64,000 bases of DNA, taken from the NCBI GenBank assembly GCA_002099365.1, contig MSED01000004.1:1550001-1614000 (forward strand), read 5' to 3'. Under the pieces are notes generated by a model, which worked only from the letters and a program-made list of their open reading frames with translations, did not search any database and had not been told where the DNA came from. Positions within the stretch are counted from its first letter, which is position 1. Each line of letters starts with the position of its first letter. The DNA comes from Phialophora verrucosa. Its lineage: Eukaryota; Ascomycota; Eurotiomycetes; Chaetothyriales; Herpotrichiellaceae. The translations under genes were made by a program, and so were the position numbers. Below, in pieces: positions 21,603-32,987 of this stretch.

Positions 21603-24170
21603 ATGGTGCATCGGCACGGCGGTTTTCGAAAAGGTATTAAATTGCCGTTTGCGCTACAGCAAGAACTAGGAATCGAGGGACCGTCGCGTCAGGGTGGTCG
21701 TGGTAGGCAGTATGGGCTGGTGAGAGGCAGGAAGGACCAGCGCAGGGCAACCCGCGTAGAGAAGAGGCAGAATAATCGTATGCAGGTCTCGAGGCCGTTG
21801 GCCGCAGAGGAGGAGTCTTCGGAGCATGACATTGGCAACAGTGACGACGATGAAGAGTCCCCGGAACGCAGGCCTGCAAAGACTACACGACCCAAGCCGG
21901 ATGAACCCAAATCTATCCTGAAAAAGTCTCTCAAACGACCATCACCATCCCCGACACCGTCAGATTTACAGTCTATCCCCAACCCACGATCATCGTCGCC
22001 AGGCCTTGTCCTCGACGCAAACTCTCGTGTATTCAAAGATCGAGCGGCGCAAGAGGACGCAGAGATATCCGCCCTTGAGAAGAAACTCGGATTGAAAAAG
22101 AATAAAGTTCCCAAATCTTATACCGAGGATGGCCTAGATGATCTTCTTGAAGGATTGGAGGAAGAAGAGAGGGGCGTGAAGAGAAAAACCGAGGGGAAAG
22201 AGTGGTTAGAACGAAAGAGACGGCGCACTATCACTAACGACGGGCATGACGCTGACGAGGGTATCGATGCTAGTGAGGATGAGAGTGACGACGGAGAAGG
22301 CTTCGATATCTATGAAGATGACGAGATGGATGATCTCGAGGCCGACCACAGTGAAGACGATACGGATGCGGAGCTGGACGAGGATGTCGAGGACGACATC
22401 TCCGATGAGGAAATGGAACAAGACGAAACAGCCTCGTTTGAAGGATTCGATATGGAAGAAAAGCCCTCTTCTTCTCAGCCAAAGAAAATCCGCGAAAATC
22501 CTTACCTACCACCAGTTGTGGCGGGCGCATCCACTGCCAAGTATATCCCGCCGTCCTTGAGGAAAGCACAGAGTTCAGAAGGGGCAGTTCTCGAAAGGTT
22601 GAAAAGACAACTGCAAGGCCACCTCAACAAACTGTCCGAAGCCAATTTGGTGTCCATCTTGGGGGAGATCGAGAAAGTTTACCAATCAAACCCTCGACAA
22701 GATGTCACAACCGTGATGATCGAGCTTCTGTTGACGCTCTTGTGCGATCGATCAGCTCTCCAGAATACCTTCATCATCCTTCATGCTGCATTTGCCACTG
22801 CGATATACAAGGTTGTCGGAGTCGACTTTGGTGCCGAACTGTTGTCCCAGCTTGTTGGTCGATTCGACCAGTACTGCAACGATGGTACTGCCGGGAAAGA
22901 AGCATTGAACCTGATCAGTCTCCTGTCCAACCTATTCACATTTCACATGATCAGCAGTGCCATTATCTTTGACCACATCCGACTTCTGCTTGAGCGGCTA
23001 AGCGAGAACAACACCGAGCTCCTCCTGCGACTGATCCGGGACTGTGGACCCCAGTTGCGGCAAGATGATCCATCGTCCCTCAAAGCAATTGTCCAATTAA
23101 TGCAAAAGGAGATCGCCCGCATGAACGCCGCAGGAGAGCAGATGAGCGTTCGCACCAAATTTATGATCGAGACAATCACAGATCTCAAGAACAACAAAAT
23201 GAAAGCTGCAACCAACAATGCAGGGCTTTCCAGTGAGCACATCACACTGATGCGGAAGGTTCTTGGCTCGCTTAATGACAAGCGCAATGTGAGAGCGTCA
23301 GAGCCTCTCCGAATCACCAGAGATGACCTCAAGAACAGCGACATGAAAGGAAAATGGTGGCTCATAGGAGCGAGCTGGAAAGGAAACGAACCTGCGGCAG
23401 CTCCCGAAGAAAACATCGACGCTTCCATCCCAGCATCGGATCGAGCCCTCGACGACGATTCGGTCGACCTTCTAGCCCTTTCCCGCCAGTATGGCATGAA
23501 CACAGATGTCCGACGATCTATCTTCATTGCCCTGCTCTCGGCCGTCGACTATCAAGACGGCCACATGCGCATTTTGAAACTCCGCCTGAAGCGCAACCAA
23601 GAGCAAGAGATCCCAAAGGTCCTTCTCCGCTGCGCTGGTGGAGAGAAGCCGTATAACCATTACTACACGCTCGTGGCAAAGAAACTATGTCTCGACAAGA
23701 AAATGCGCAAGGCCTTTCAATTCGCTCTGTGGGGATTTTTCAGAAGGTTGGGAGAGAATCCCGATCTTGATGACGAGGAGGAAGATGATAAAGCCGAGGA
23801 TGTCGAAATGACTGAAATTGCGAATCTCGCGAAGCTCTACGCCCACCTTGTACTTGATGGGGCAATACCGCTAGGTGTTTTGAAGGTGTTGGACCTGGTG
23901 TCTGCGAAGGAGCGAACAATTATGTTTGTCGAGTTGATGTTGGCCATCCTCCTCATCGAGGCGCAGCCGAGCGCGTTGGTCAAGGTACTGGAGCGGACGG
24001 CCGCCGACACGCCACAGCTCGTCAAGAGGCTGCAGTTCTTCATCAAGAAGAATGTAAAGACGTCTGACTTGGTCGGGAAGAAAGATCAGAAGGCGGTCAG
24101 GCAAGGGTGTCGAGTGGCCTTGGAGACCCTTCGGAGGCTGCAGATGGTCGGCGAAGAAATTGAAATCTAA
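21603..24170 (+). CDS. SGD1: Sgd1/NOM1 nucleolar MIF4G-MA3 protein
   Basis: A single-exon, 855-residue nucleolar protein of the Sgd1/NOM1 family, required for small-subunit rRNA processing. The N-terminal basic segment (GRKDQRRATRVEKRQ) resembles the family's opening. It is followed by highly acidic runs (residues 200-290). A short conserved NPYLPPVVAG and YIPPSLRK element lies at about 299-322. The MIF4G domain starts near residue 335 (LKRQLQGHLNKLSEANL) and runs to about 545. The MA3 domain starts near 632 (VRRSIFIALLSAVDYQDGHMRILKL, later KPYNHYYTLVAKKLC). The first true ATG is 21603; the frame is open a little upstream but only from a GTG. All landmarks are in the expected order and length. 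Confidence 0.93.
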   Translation: MVHRHGGFRKGIKLPFALQQELGIEGPSRQGGRGRQYGLVRGRKDQRRATRVEKRQNNRMQVSRPLAAEEESSEHDIGNSDDDEESPERRPAKTTRPKPDEPKSILKKSLKRPSPSPTPSDLQSIPNPRSSSPGLVLDANSRVFKDRAAQEDAEISALEKKLGLKKNKVPKSYTEDGLDDLLEGLEEEERGVKRKTEGKEWLERKRRRTITNDGHDADEGIDASEDESDDGEGFDIYEDDEMDDLEADHSEDDTDAELDEDVEDDISDEEMEQDETASFEGFDMEEKPSSSQPKKIRENPYLPPVVAGASTAKYIPPSLRKAQSSEGAVLERLKRQLQGHLNKLSEANLVSILGEIEKVYQSNPRQDVTTVMIELLLTLLCDRSALQNTFIILHAAFATAIYKVVGVDFGAELLSQLVGRFDQYCNDGTAGKEALNLISLLSNLFTFHMISSAIIFDHIRLLLERLSENNTELLLRLIRDCGPQLRQDDPSSLKAIVQLMQKEIARMNAAGEQMSVRTKFMIETITDLKNNKMKAATNNAGLSSEHITLMRKVLGSLNDKRNVRASEPLRITRDDLKNSDMKGKWWLIGASWKGNEPAAAPEENIDASIPASDRALDDDSVDLLALSRQYGMNTDVRRSIFIALLSAVDYQDGHMRILKLRLKRNQEQEIPKVLLRCAGGEKPYNHYYTLVAKKLCLDKKMRKAFQFALWGFFRRLGENPDLDDEEEDDKAEDVEMTEIANLAKLYAHLVLDGAIPLGVLKVLDLVSAKERTIMFVELMLAILLIEAQPSALVKVLERTAADTPQLVKRLQFFIKKNVKTSDLVGKKDQKAVRQGCRVALETLRRLQMVGEEIEI

Positions 24171-24867
24171 GCCGGATGTGAGGCAGAGAAAAAACACCAC
24201 TCGCCATGGGTTGACCTCAGAGACGCCTCAACAAACATCGTCGCTCGAGGGAGCTATCTTGTCAAGACTCTATCGATCTCTTGCCTTCGTGGTCCTACAA
24301 TGAACACGACCAAACGGAGAAGATTCTTCCATCATATCTGGTCAAACGTCTCCAGGGCACCTTTCCCAACCAATGGTTGCTGGCTGCAAAATCTCATCCT
24401 TCCCTTCACTGACGGAATTTACAGGCTACTAATAGACTCGTCACGACCGCGTTTCAAGCTCCTTCGAGACTTCAGCGCTCAATCCTCTCGATGCTAGCGG
24501 ACTAGGGAGGCAAAGAAGAACCTCGTCATAGATCTCTAGACGGAGCATGACACTCTTACGAAACAGGCGCAGGAGGCTCACGTTTGTCCCACCTAGCGGG
24601 TCGACGAGCACGTAGGTGCACACACTTCCGCAAAGATAATTCAATACCAGCAAACACTAGAGAGCACCGGACACGTTGAAAGGGAAAGAGAACAGGATGC
24701 TGGAAGCTACTAGTGTGGCAGTCGTCAAGCATGTTCCCTTTCTCATGGGATTGAACTAGTGCGGCCGGGTTGCACTTGCGTATTGAATCATCCTTCCTGC
24801 CTTTGAAAAAGAGATGCTGCTTGTTTCCTTCCTTCGATGTAACGCCTTCGTCACTTTCAATTGCATC
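24171..24867. other. Intergenic between SGD1 and CorA-like pseudogene
   Basis: About 700 nt with no supported gene. Small ORFs at 24300-24653 have no recognisable similarity. Confidence 0.45.
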
Positions 24868-25880
24868 CTGTCCCGCTCTCCAATCCAGGCGATGGCGACC
24901 AAATCTACCTTGCCACTCTTGATGGGCATGCCTATACCAGAGGTATCAGCAGAGGATCGTGCTGGCAGTCAATGGCACAGCAATGGCCCAGAAAATCCAG
25001 AACTTGTCCGACACGTGGCCGCTGCTTCCATCATCATTCGACCAGTCAAACATGCTCATACTGAACGCGTTGCAACAAAGGTGGGAGGCAAGAATATGGC
25101 TGTGATGAAGGTGAAAGTCGTCATCGAGATGCTGTCTTGCTTGTCCACAAGTCTGGAGTCGATATCAGTGGTGCGACCAGCTGCTCTTGTTGTCTCCCAA
25201 GGCCCCAGCGGCCGCTGTCGCACATTCTCTCGAAGATGATGCCGTCGCCGCAGATGAAGGCATCCGTCCAATTGCGTGCAACGTTGTACGTGAGCGACAG
25301 GAGGCAGTTCGGAATCTCCATGTGCTGCGCGACCTTGACCACGATCTGGACTTCTGTAGTCTCCCTTTCTTCCCCTTCATTTTCTGCATCAGGAAACTTC
25401 CCGCTTCCCTGAGGATGCTGGGGGAGTTTCCTCGTGCAGGGGAAACTCTGCTTCGATCACCTCGAACACATTACGATTGATGATCATTCTCGCCGCCGCA
25501 TTGAGTCGGTCGCACATCACCAGGCGAATACCTTCTTTCAGAGCTCCGGCCTCCTTTGGCTTCAGGGGCTAATACCGTCCTCGCCTCTTGAGCCATGACC
25601 GTAGCCTGGCTCCGAATTCATCAGGTTTACCCTGTGGATTGTTATGGTCCAGGCGTACCAACCTGAAATTGTGGTCTCGCCCCACGGCCGTCACGCCATC
25701 GTTTTCCAGCATCCCAGCACCTCCAGACAATTGGCCATATCCGGCTGGAAATGCTCCTTGTACAAGGGGGACAGACTTGCATCTGCAAGGATCTTGTGGC
25801 CATCCCAATGGATCTGTTCGATACACTCATGGCGTCGATATCCTTGCAGATTATTCAACGTAGGGCCCGAGCACAACGCG
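24868..25880 (-). pseudogene. Disabled CorA-like Mg2+ transporter-type protein
   Basis: Minus-strand remains of a fungal CorA-like protein, paralogous to the intact gene at 26847. Recognisable pieces in order: an N-terminal segment (25876-25572: FQPDMANCLEVLGCW, then HNFRLVRLDH); an in-frame TAG at about 25571; continuing KEGIRLVMCDRLNAAARMI and NRNVFEVIEAEFP (25560-25450); EIPNCLLSLTYNV and DAFICGDGIIFERM (about 25340-25225); and the C-terminal QDSISMTTFTFITAIFLPP. A one-base loss breaks the frame just before SMSMFDW, and a TGA interrupts the last helix. The central roughly 200 residues found in the intact copy are missing. At least two stops, one frameshift and one internal deletion make function very unlikely. 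Confidence 0.8.
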
Positions 25881-26846
25881 TCGATGAGGTTGTTCAGCTA
25901 CCCTAACAACTGATCAGGCAGTCCAGTTCGGTCGCCATTTAACTCAAGTTGTTCCAACTCACCTCAAGTGACCGCCGTACGGGTTTGCCAAGTCGCTACG
26001 CGAGGCTCCTTGGCCCCAGCAATCGAAAATGAAGACATATCGGTACTCGGGACAAGGCTGAGAAGATGCGGGGTCCTACTATCTTGCTCCCTAGACGTGT
26101 TGGGCAGAGGCCCAGAGAAGCAGACACATACAAGAAAAGGAGACAGAGACTGGACACAGAGACAGAGACAGGACACAGAGACAGAGACAGGACACAGAGA
26201 CAGAGACAGGACACAGAGACAGAGACAGGCACACAGAGACGACCAGGCTGAATTGCAGAGGCTCTAATCGAACCAGGACTATACCAGTGACCTCGAACCT
26301 TTGTACGTCTAATATACCCTGGAGAAGCCAAGCCGCCAAGATAAGTAAACCTGATCCCAACAGCTACCCACGCTCCTTTGGAACGAAGAAGATGCCAAAA
26401 GACCACGCGCCTGGCCGATGGCGGACTTTGTCCTGGTTCACTCCGCCTGGTAGATGTCTTGCATTAACCCTTGGCATCACGCGCGGGTTCTTCCGTATAG
26501 CGCTAAAACAACGTCTTCTGATTGGTCGAGGTGAGTACGGTAGTCTCTTTCATTCATCCTGATTGGCTGGACTTATTGGCGCTCTCTGCTTGGCTGCTAT
26601 ATAATTGGTAAGGTTGCCTGTCAGTAAGTTGATTCAGCGACGCCGGAGAGGGCAGACACGAGAAGCCCATTATCAGGCGGCGCCTGGTGCTTCCAACCGT
26701 TTCTGATGTATTACGTGAGTTGCGGCATTTCCTATGCCGAAATCAGCACCGTGCAGGCAACGACGACTTCCTCGGCACCTCAGTCACCGACAAACTCAGC
26801 TGCTTGACGCCAGAATGGCAATGTAACACATCAGCTCCATGAATCT
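25881..26846. other. Interval between the two CorA-like copies
   Basis: A 966-nt head-to-head intergenic region holding a 19-bp minisatellite (annotated separately). The ORFs that cross it on both strands are products of the repeat and are not credible proteins. A promoter for the right-hand gene must lie in its right part. Confidence 0.5.
26152..26229. repeat. 19-bp minisatellite, four perfect copies
   Basis: The unit GGACACAGAGACAGAGACA repeats exactly at 26152, 26171, 26190 and 26209. A fifth, degenerate start lies at 26228, and related CAGAGAC-rich sequence flanks it from about 26105. The unit is itself built of CAGAGA-type sub-repeats. There are no spacers, so it is a simple tandem array. 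Confidence 0.9.
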
Positions 26847-28393
26847 ATGCATGGGAACGAAGGAAAGATGTTTGCAGCACAGCGCCAGTCGCTCCTCCGC
26901 CATGTCGAGTGGAGACCCGACAAAATTCAGGGCCTCTACTTCATCGAAACAACAGATGAAGAACCGGCAAGGCTGCAACACGGCTACCTCGACGACGCGG
27001 AGGTTAATGACTGGGTCCGAGCAAATGTGAGTCCCTACAAGTACGCTCGCTCAGGGACTCCGTCCAATCTGACGGAATAAAGTCTTGTCTAGCAGGGTCT
27101 CCTCCACTGAAGTCGAAATCCGGCGGCTTTCGGCTACTCCTCTGCGAGAGATCAGAACTACCAGATGAGGCGTCACTGCCTCGAGAGCTACACATGAGCC
27201 TCGATTCATTTACCCTCGTCGAAGAGGCGTTCCATCTTGCGTCTGTGACAGTTCCGGCCTTGTTTGACTCGTCTGGTGTGGATGCTCGGTTCACCGAGCA
27301 CGACTCTGCCACCGACAAAGTCAAGTATCTCCATGTGGTCGTCCGCGGACGGCGAAAACTTGGAGTGGCGGATTGCATGTTGTCACTTTGCCATTCCTGT
27401 GAGACAGGATGGACTTATGGCTTCCTCTGCGGCGAAGGAGTGGTCCATTCATCCCAGCCCATCAACGTTGGACCTCTCAGGCCTGTTTTGCAGGATCTGC
27501 TGGAACCATGCCTTCATCTTAGGTCTCGCGTTCTGCTGATTCCTGCCATGTTACTAAAAGTCTACACCAACCGTATTAGACTTTTTCTGGATGGACAGGT
27601 CGTCCTCCTGAACGACTTAGAGGACGAGATTGGGGTGGCTCGTCCTTGGCGAGTCAAAAAGACGCGATCGCTCGACAGCTGGCCTGATGACATCGATATC
27701 AAGAAGGTCACAATCGGACTCCATTCTACAGCCACTGAACTGTACTATGTGCATCGGACGTGCCTTTGGACTTACGAGTGCCTTGAATCCCTTTGCAAGC
27801 TGGCAACGGAATGCACCGAATACGTCAACTTGGATCGTGCAACGGATCGCGAAATGCAGCAGGCACTTGAATATGAGACCACTAGGATGAAGTGGATAGG
27901 GCGCACCGTCGAGACGAGCAAAGAAAGGGTGGAAGCACAGCTCAACGTCTTATACTCGGCAGCAAGCCAGAAAGAAAACGCCATCGCCATCAAGTACAGC
28001 GAAATGGCGCAAGAGCAGAACGAACGCTCCCTCCGAGATGCCCAGATGAACACCCGCATCGCCACGTCGACCAAACAGGACAGTATCGCCATGACAACCT
28101 TCACCTTCATTACTGCCCTCTTCCTGCCGGGGACGTACATCTCATCATTGTTCAGCATGAGCATGTTCGACTGGCTGCCCTCCGACGGCGACGGTGGCGA
28201 AACACCCAGGGTCTCAAACAAGTTCTATGCATACTGGTGCATCACAATCCCATTGACAGTCCTGGTCATGGCAGGATGGGTGATGTGGTATAAACGGGCG
28301 GATCGAGCGTGGCAGAAGGAGACGGGATACCGCCTGAATGACAACGCTGGCGCAAATCAGCATCTAGAAGTGGGATTGAAGTTCGACGGATAA
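26847..28393 (+). CDS. CorA-like Mg2+ transporter family protein
   Basis: A 486-residue protein with a large cytosolic N-terminal part and two C-terminal membrane helices. Exon 1 is 26847-27026, ending DWVRAN; exon 2 is 27113-28393, beginning SKSGGFRLLLCERSE. The 86-nt intron starts GTGAGT, and the CTGAAG acceptor keeps frame. A helical stalk rich in Glu/Lys/Arg (about 330-420) leads to SIAMTTFTFITALFLPGTYISSLFSMSMFDW (helix 1 and loop) and ITIPLTVLVMAGWVMWYK (helix 2). The classical CorA pore motif GMN is replaced by S-M-S-M-F-D-W, as in the large fungal CorA-like group. Mg2+ transport is therefore an assumption. The start upstream of Met1 is not excluded. The disabled paralogue lies about 1 kb to the left in opposite orientation. 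Confidence 0.83.
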
Positions 28394-28624
28394 CGCAGTG
28401 GCAACACAGGCGCGCCAGAGACTCAGCGCTGGGCCCGGCGCTCTCGTGCCCCGTGCTCTATATACCGTGCGTTGGTTTCTCGCGCAAAAACGCCACTGGC
28501 GATCGGTTAGGAGTCGGTATTGATGGGCCGGGTTGCTTCCCCGATCATCAGCAATATTGATGGCAACACATCGTGTCGAGACCACCAACGATGCTACTGC
28601 CTTCCAGATTTCTGTGTGAGATTC

Positions 28625-30484
28625 TCATGCATATCTGCTTCGCTTCCGCGGCTGCTGCTCTCCGTCGAAAGATTGGCTGCGCCGCCGCAACGATGGAGTC
28701 GCTTGATCCTGAACGGCTCCGAGTCGCGTCCGCGGCTGCGATTCGCCAGCATTCTGTGCAGCCCTCCTCCTGTCTCTCTCTTCAAGTGCCTCTTCCCATC
28801 TTTGCTCTTCTCTTCGACGCAGTGGACTCGGCAAGCCATCAGCTCTGAAGTCCATCCGTCGAGGCGCTTCTGGCGGGCACAGCGGGCCCCATTGTCTCGG
28901 CGTCCACAGAAGATGTTCTGCGAAGTCGGACCAGAAATACTGGCCTTTGCGGAACTGGGCACCGCCGTCTGGCAGGTCGTTGATCTCGTTCTCTTTAAAA
29001 GCCACCATAAGTGGCGCTAGGTCGCCGGTCCGTCGGTATTCTGCTTGCTCCCGCTCCATACACTCCTGCATGCCGGTTTCGATATCTGAAAGTAGCCGAC
29101 TCGGCGGCGGTCGGTCGCCTGGCTTCATCCGCAAGCATTCGCATAGCAACTCCCAGAGTTTGGGGCTGTATCGTTGCTCGATCGCTGGAGCCGGTCGTTT
29201 CATTATGCTCGTTCCGTCGAAAGAGCTCGCTGTCGCATTGCTGCCGTACAGAATCAGATTGACCTTGTTACTGAGTACTTCTATCTCATCCAGAGTGACT
29301 AGGTTCCACATGACGGCGCCAAGGGCCCAAATGTTCGCTTCTTGACGGATCCGATGGAATTTCCGTTGTGATCCGGCCATGCTTTTCAGATTCGGGTGAA
29401 CGTCCTGTTGGAAATAGTAGCGGTGGGGGGCTTTCATATAACCAATGCGTTTTTCCTGAGTGGGAGTGGGAGTGAGTTGGGGAGCCAACGTCAAAAGTGG
29501 ATCATGATTTTGTGCTTACCGGAGGCTGCCAACATGCTGTGCCTGCTTGCAGGGACTTGGCCTGGTTCAGATATAGCTCGCCAGCGTTTGTAGTGGTGGC
29601 CAGGCCGAAATCGCCAATCTTGGGCTTCGGATACCAAACAGTGCCCTCATCTCGAGAGGGATTCGTGGCGAGGAAAATGTTCTCCGTCTTTATGTCGTTG
29701 TGCAGAAGATACTGCCCGTCAATCGGCTGCCCAAAGTCCAACGGCTCGAGGCTTCTCCACCTGGCCCTGACAAAGTCGAGATACCCCTTGGCTAGACAGT
29801 GGAAGACATGCCACAGGAAGAGCTCGGGGAAATATTTGCTGTGATTGCTGCGTCAGTAACGGCGGCGACGAGTTTACAGGACAGGAATGAAAACTCACTT
29901 CCATGCCTTATACCTCAGCCGCAGGGTCTCCAAGGTCCCGAACTCGGAAAACTCCGTGTAGTATCTGCAGTAGGTTCGGTCGACTTGATATTGGCGGAGA
30001 CGTACGAGGACATCTGACTCGCACTCGTTCACCTGCGCCATTATCGCAGCTTCGCGAGTCAAGTGCGACTTTTTAGACTGCGCAGGGACAAACGGTTCGC
30101 GATTTGCGTCGGTGATCTTCAACACAAAGGCCTGAATATGAATGCGGTCAGTCGTGCGGCGTATTCAGTCGGGGGACGGTTACCTACATCTTGTCGCTCT
30201 TGTCGCTCATTGAACTTCGAAAAGAGCGCGACTGCGCCGAACGAGCCCTTGCCCATGGGTCGCTCGAACCTCCATTCGTCCTCATCGGGCAAATTGAGGG
30301 AGGACGAGAATAGGTACTTGAATCTATCACCAATGTGTCTTCTGCGACCGAGAAAGCTGGACTCATGCCAACTGAAAAAGTGTCTGGTCGGACTGTCTGG
30401 AAGTGGATGACGCTCTGTCGAGTCTTGGAAGAAGCTTTGCAAAACATCGGTGTTCCAGTCCACACGGAAGGTGTCTAATGCCAT
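28625..30484 (-). CDS. Serine/threonine protein kinase
   Basis: Eukaryotic-type kinase, 559 residues from Met at 30484 (597 if the in-frame ATG at 30598 is used; both are codon-exact). Exons: 30484-30188, 30131-29899, 29838-29520 and 29455-28625. Motifs in order: glycine loop RPMGKGSFGAVALF; the first intron lies just before AFVLKI, which carries the VLK lysine; catalytic loop HNDIKTENIF (HRD altered to HND, with catalytic Asp and Asn kept); DFG in GDFGLATT; APE region altered; and helix F region ANIWALGAVMWNLV. The last 150 residues are charged, with RRR and RKR clusters suggesting nuclear location (inference). The pathway is unknown. It resembles the many lineage-specific fungal NEK/Ran1-like kinases. 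Confidence 0.85.
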
Positions 30485-30834
30485 GCTGTCGGCAGATCTG
30501 ATAGGCGTCGCGGGGCTAGTCTTTGCCGAAACTCTGACACGATCGCAAGAAATTGCACTTGCTGATATTACGGCCACTGGGGTTTTGTTCAGCTTCAAAG
30601 GACCGGGCTACCAAACAATGGGCTGTAGGCCGGATCCGGAGCATGTCAGATTCATTGTTCCCGCACGCTTTGGATCAGTGGTGAGTAACATCGGAAACTG
30701 GCTTTGTCCATTGTGTCTTGGAGCGGATTTGCTACAGATATTGCTGTTGACAACGGTCGCAGTTTCAGTGAGACGAGACTGGAACCGGCCACCGTCTTGG
30801 TCGAGGCGTGCTTGCCACGACCGGGGACTTCGTC

Positions 30835-32987
30835 TCACTCTGCTTCTTCCTCCAGCGCTTCCATCTCGGCTTTCTCGTAAGCTTCCATAATCTTTGGATC
30901 CCACAAAGTTGTACCCTTTTCAGGTATGCCGTGTTTCATGTCCTTGAAGACAGGGCCAATGCAGTTCTCCCAGCGCTTCCTCCGGTCCATGAGCATGCGA
31001 GCAGAGTCGCCAATATCTCTCGCTCTGTTAACACTCACTGCGGTGCCAGGTGCCCCGACACCGTGAGCGCCGGCCTTAGGTTTATTAGCACCGGGGCCGC
31101 CCTTCTTTGTCTTGCCCAGAGTCCGAGTGCGCTTGAGATAGGCTTGTTGTACTTGACTGTCCAGATCTTCATGAATAGTGCTGTATTCTTGGAATGCTAG
31201 ACGCTCCTTTGCCAAATCCAGCAAGCGAGCTTTGCGAGCCCCGTTGATGATCATGACTCGTCGCAGTTCAGCCTGCAGAAGGCGCAGCCTCTCGCTGACA
31301 TCGTCATCATGGTGAGCGTCATAATCTGGGCTTTCGTCCTGCCCAAGTAATCCGAGATGGCGGAGTTCCCCTTTGATTCGTTCCTCACTTTGTACGTAGT
31401 CTAAGCGCTGCAGGGTTGAATTCTTGGATGGTGCTTGATCCGCAACAGCAGCTGCGGGGGGCAGTGGCTTCTCCGATGGGTCATGGCCGTTCGTAAGTCC
31501 ATCCAGGTCCATGGTATCGTTGCCATCACCCATGAACGAATTCAGATCCCCTATACCATTGGCGTCTCCGGGTGGTGATCGGTGCTCAAACTTGAGCAGG
31601 GAAAGAAGTCGGCTTGCCAATGGGCCGGTGGAGACCTGGTCTGTCGCAATGTTGTCATCGTTGATCTGTTCCACATTTCCTCTTGGGTGGTTGAGCGGTA
31701 GCTTGTCACCATTTTCAACTAACATCGTTCCACTGTCTTCCTCCGCCCAAATCTCCTGGTAGGAGCGTTTACTGCGTGGCACTGCAAGGAAGGGAGTTGT
31801 GCGATCACCCTTTCCAAGGTCAGCCTAATCACTTCAAACTGCGCTCTCTGCACTTACTCTCTCTCTCAACCATGCGATGTCCTCTTCCGTCAGAGGCCGG
31901 ACGTATGGCTCAACATATGCTAGGAAAGTGCTTGCAGCAATTTGGTTGGCTGGCTTGGCGGTGCTAAAGTCTTTATCAGGAGGCGTGCCTGCAATCTGAT
32001 CACTCAGGTCTTTGGTCGGATACGCGGTGACCTGGTAAATCTCTTTCTTTTCGGCATCTGACATTCCCGGAGTGACCTCTCGAATGTGGTAGATTACTGG
32101 GTCCGGCGCCAAAGGGTCGGGAAAGAAACCTTGCTGAGGTATTGCAGGCTGAGCATGGATCGGACGGTTTTCCTCGGCATCGGACATAGACACGTCTGAC
32201 TTTGTTGGCGATGCGCGAGCACTTGGTGCAGCAGCGTCTGGAGAATCGGCGACCTCTGACAACGATGACGTGCCAGGACTCAGCTTTGTCTTCTTCGATG
32301 GCGAAGGGCTATCTACGGGTGCGGATGTGGCACGCCCAAGTTTAGTTTTGGCGGCCTCGTCTGATAATTCCAGTCAGTGAATGCTGCCAGACACCTTGTG
32401 AAGGCTCGACAGAGGAAGTGATGCCGGCTCATCGCCAAGGCAACAAGACATCAATAGCATAGTGTCGAGAAGCCGACGAGCAAACACGTACCTTCTTTCT
32501 TGATTTCCACGCTATCAGAGGTCTCGGGTCTCTCTTTACGCTTCTTCGCTTTGGGATTCTTTTGCGCAGTCGCCTCTTCTTTGCGCGCCTTTGCCCGGCG
32601 AGCCTGCTCTGCCTGACGGTCATGATCCTGCTGGTCTGATTCCAATTCTTTTTTCTGTTCATGGATCACACGAATGGCTTTCTCGCACAGTTCGGCGCGT
32701 TTTTCGGCCGAATCGCTCAAATGTTTCAACTGATCAATGATGTCATGCAGCGACCTGGGCTCAAGCCTCGAGCCTTGACTCTCAAGGTGGTCTATGATGT
32801 CTGTATAGTTGGGCTTCGCCGAGACGAGGAGTTTGGACACTTCCAGTTCAAGGAGGGGTGTCGTCGTCGGTCCAAGAGGGGCAGTGCCTGCACTGAGCAC
32901 AGAGCTCGGTGTCGTATTCCTACTTCGAGACCGTTGCCCATCTCGGATCTTGTTCTTACTCTTACTCGCGCTTCCTAAAGGAGGCAT
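30835..32987 (-). CDS. NGG1: SAGA complex subunit Ngg1/Ada3
   Basis: A chromatin coactivator of 662 residues, part of the Gcn5 acetyltransferase module. Three exons: 32987-32492, 32360-31858 and 31824-30835; the total is codon-exact. The N-terminus is Ser/Thr-rich, then contains LEVSKLLVSAKPNYTDIIDHL and a coiled coil with a basic KKRKERPE stretch. The middle exon is Pro/Ser-rich and ends with ASTFLAYVEPYVRPLTEEDIAWLRER, a conserved Ada3 patch. The third exon carries the C-terminal Ada3 domain: LGLLGQDESPDYDAHHDDDVSERLRLLQAELRRV, NGARKARLLDLAKERLAFQEY and MLMDRRKRWENCIGPVFKDMKHGIP. The order and length match filamentous-fungal Ada3. Confidence 0.92.

Noticed and set aside
26152..26229. CRISPR-like array
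   Set aside because: Units abut directly with no spacers, and the genome is eukaryotic. It is a minisatellite.
25964..26406. ORFs with repeated SLCLCPVSVS-type sequence
   Set aside because: They are translations of the 19-bp minisatellite in shifted frames, with low complexity and no domain.
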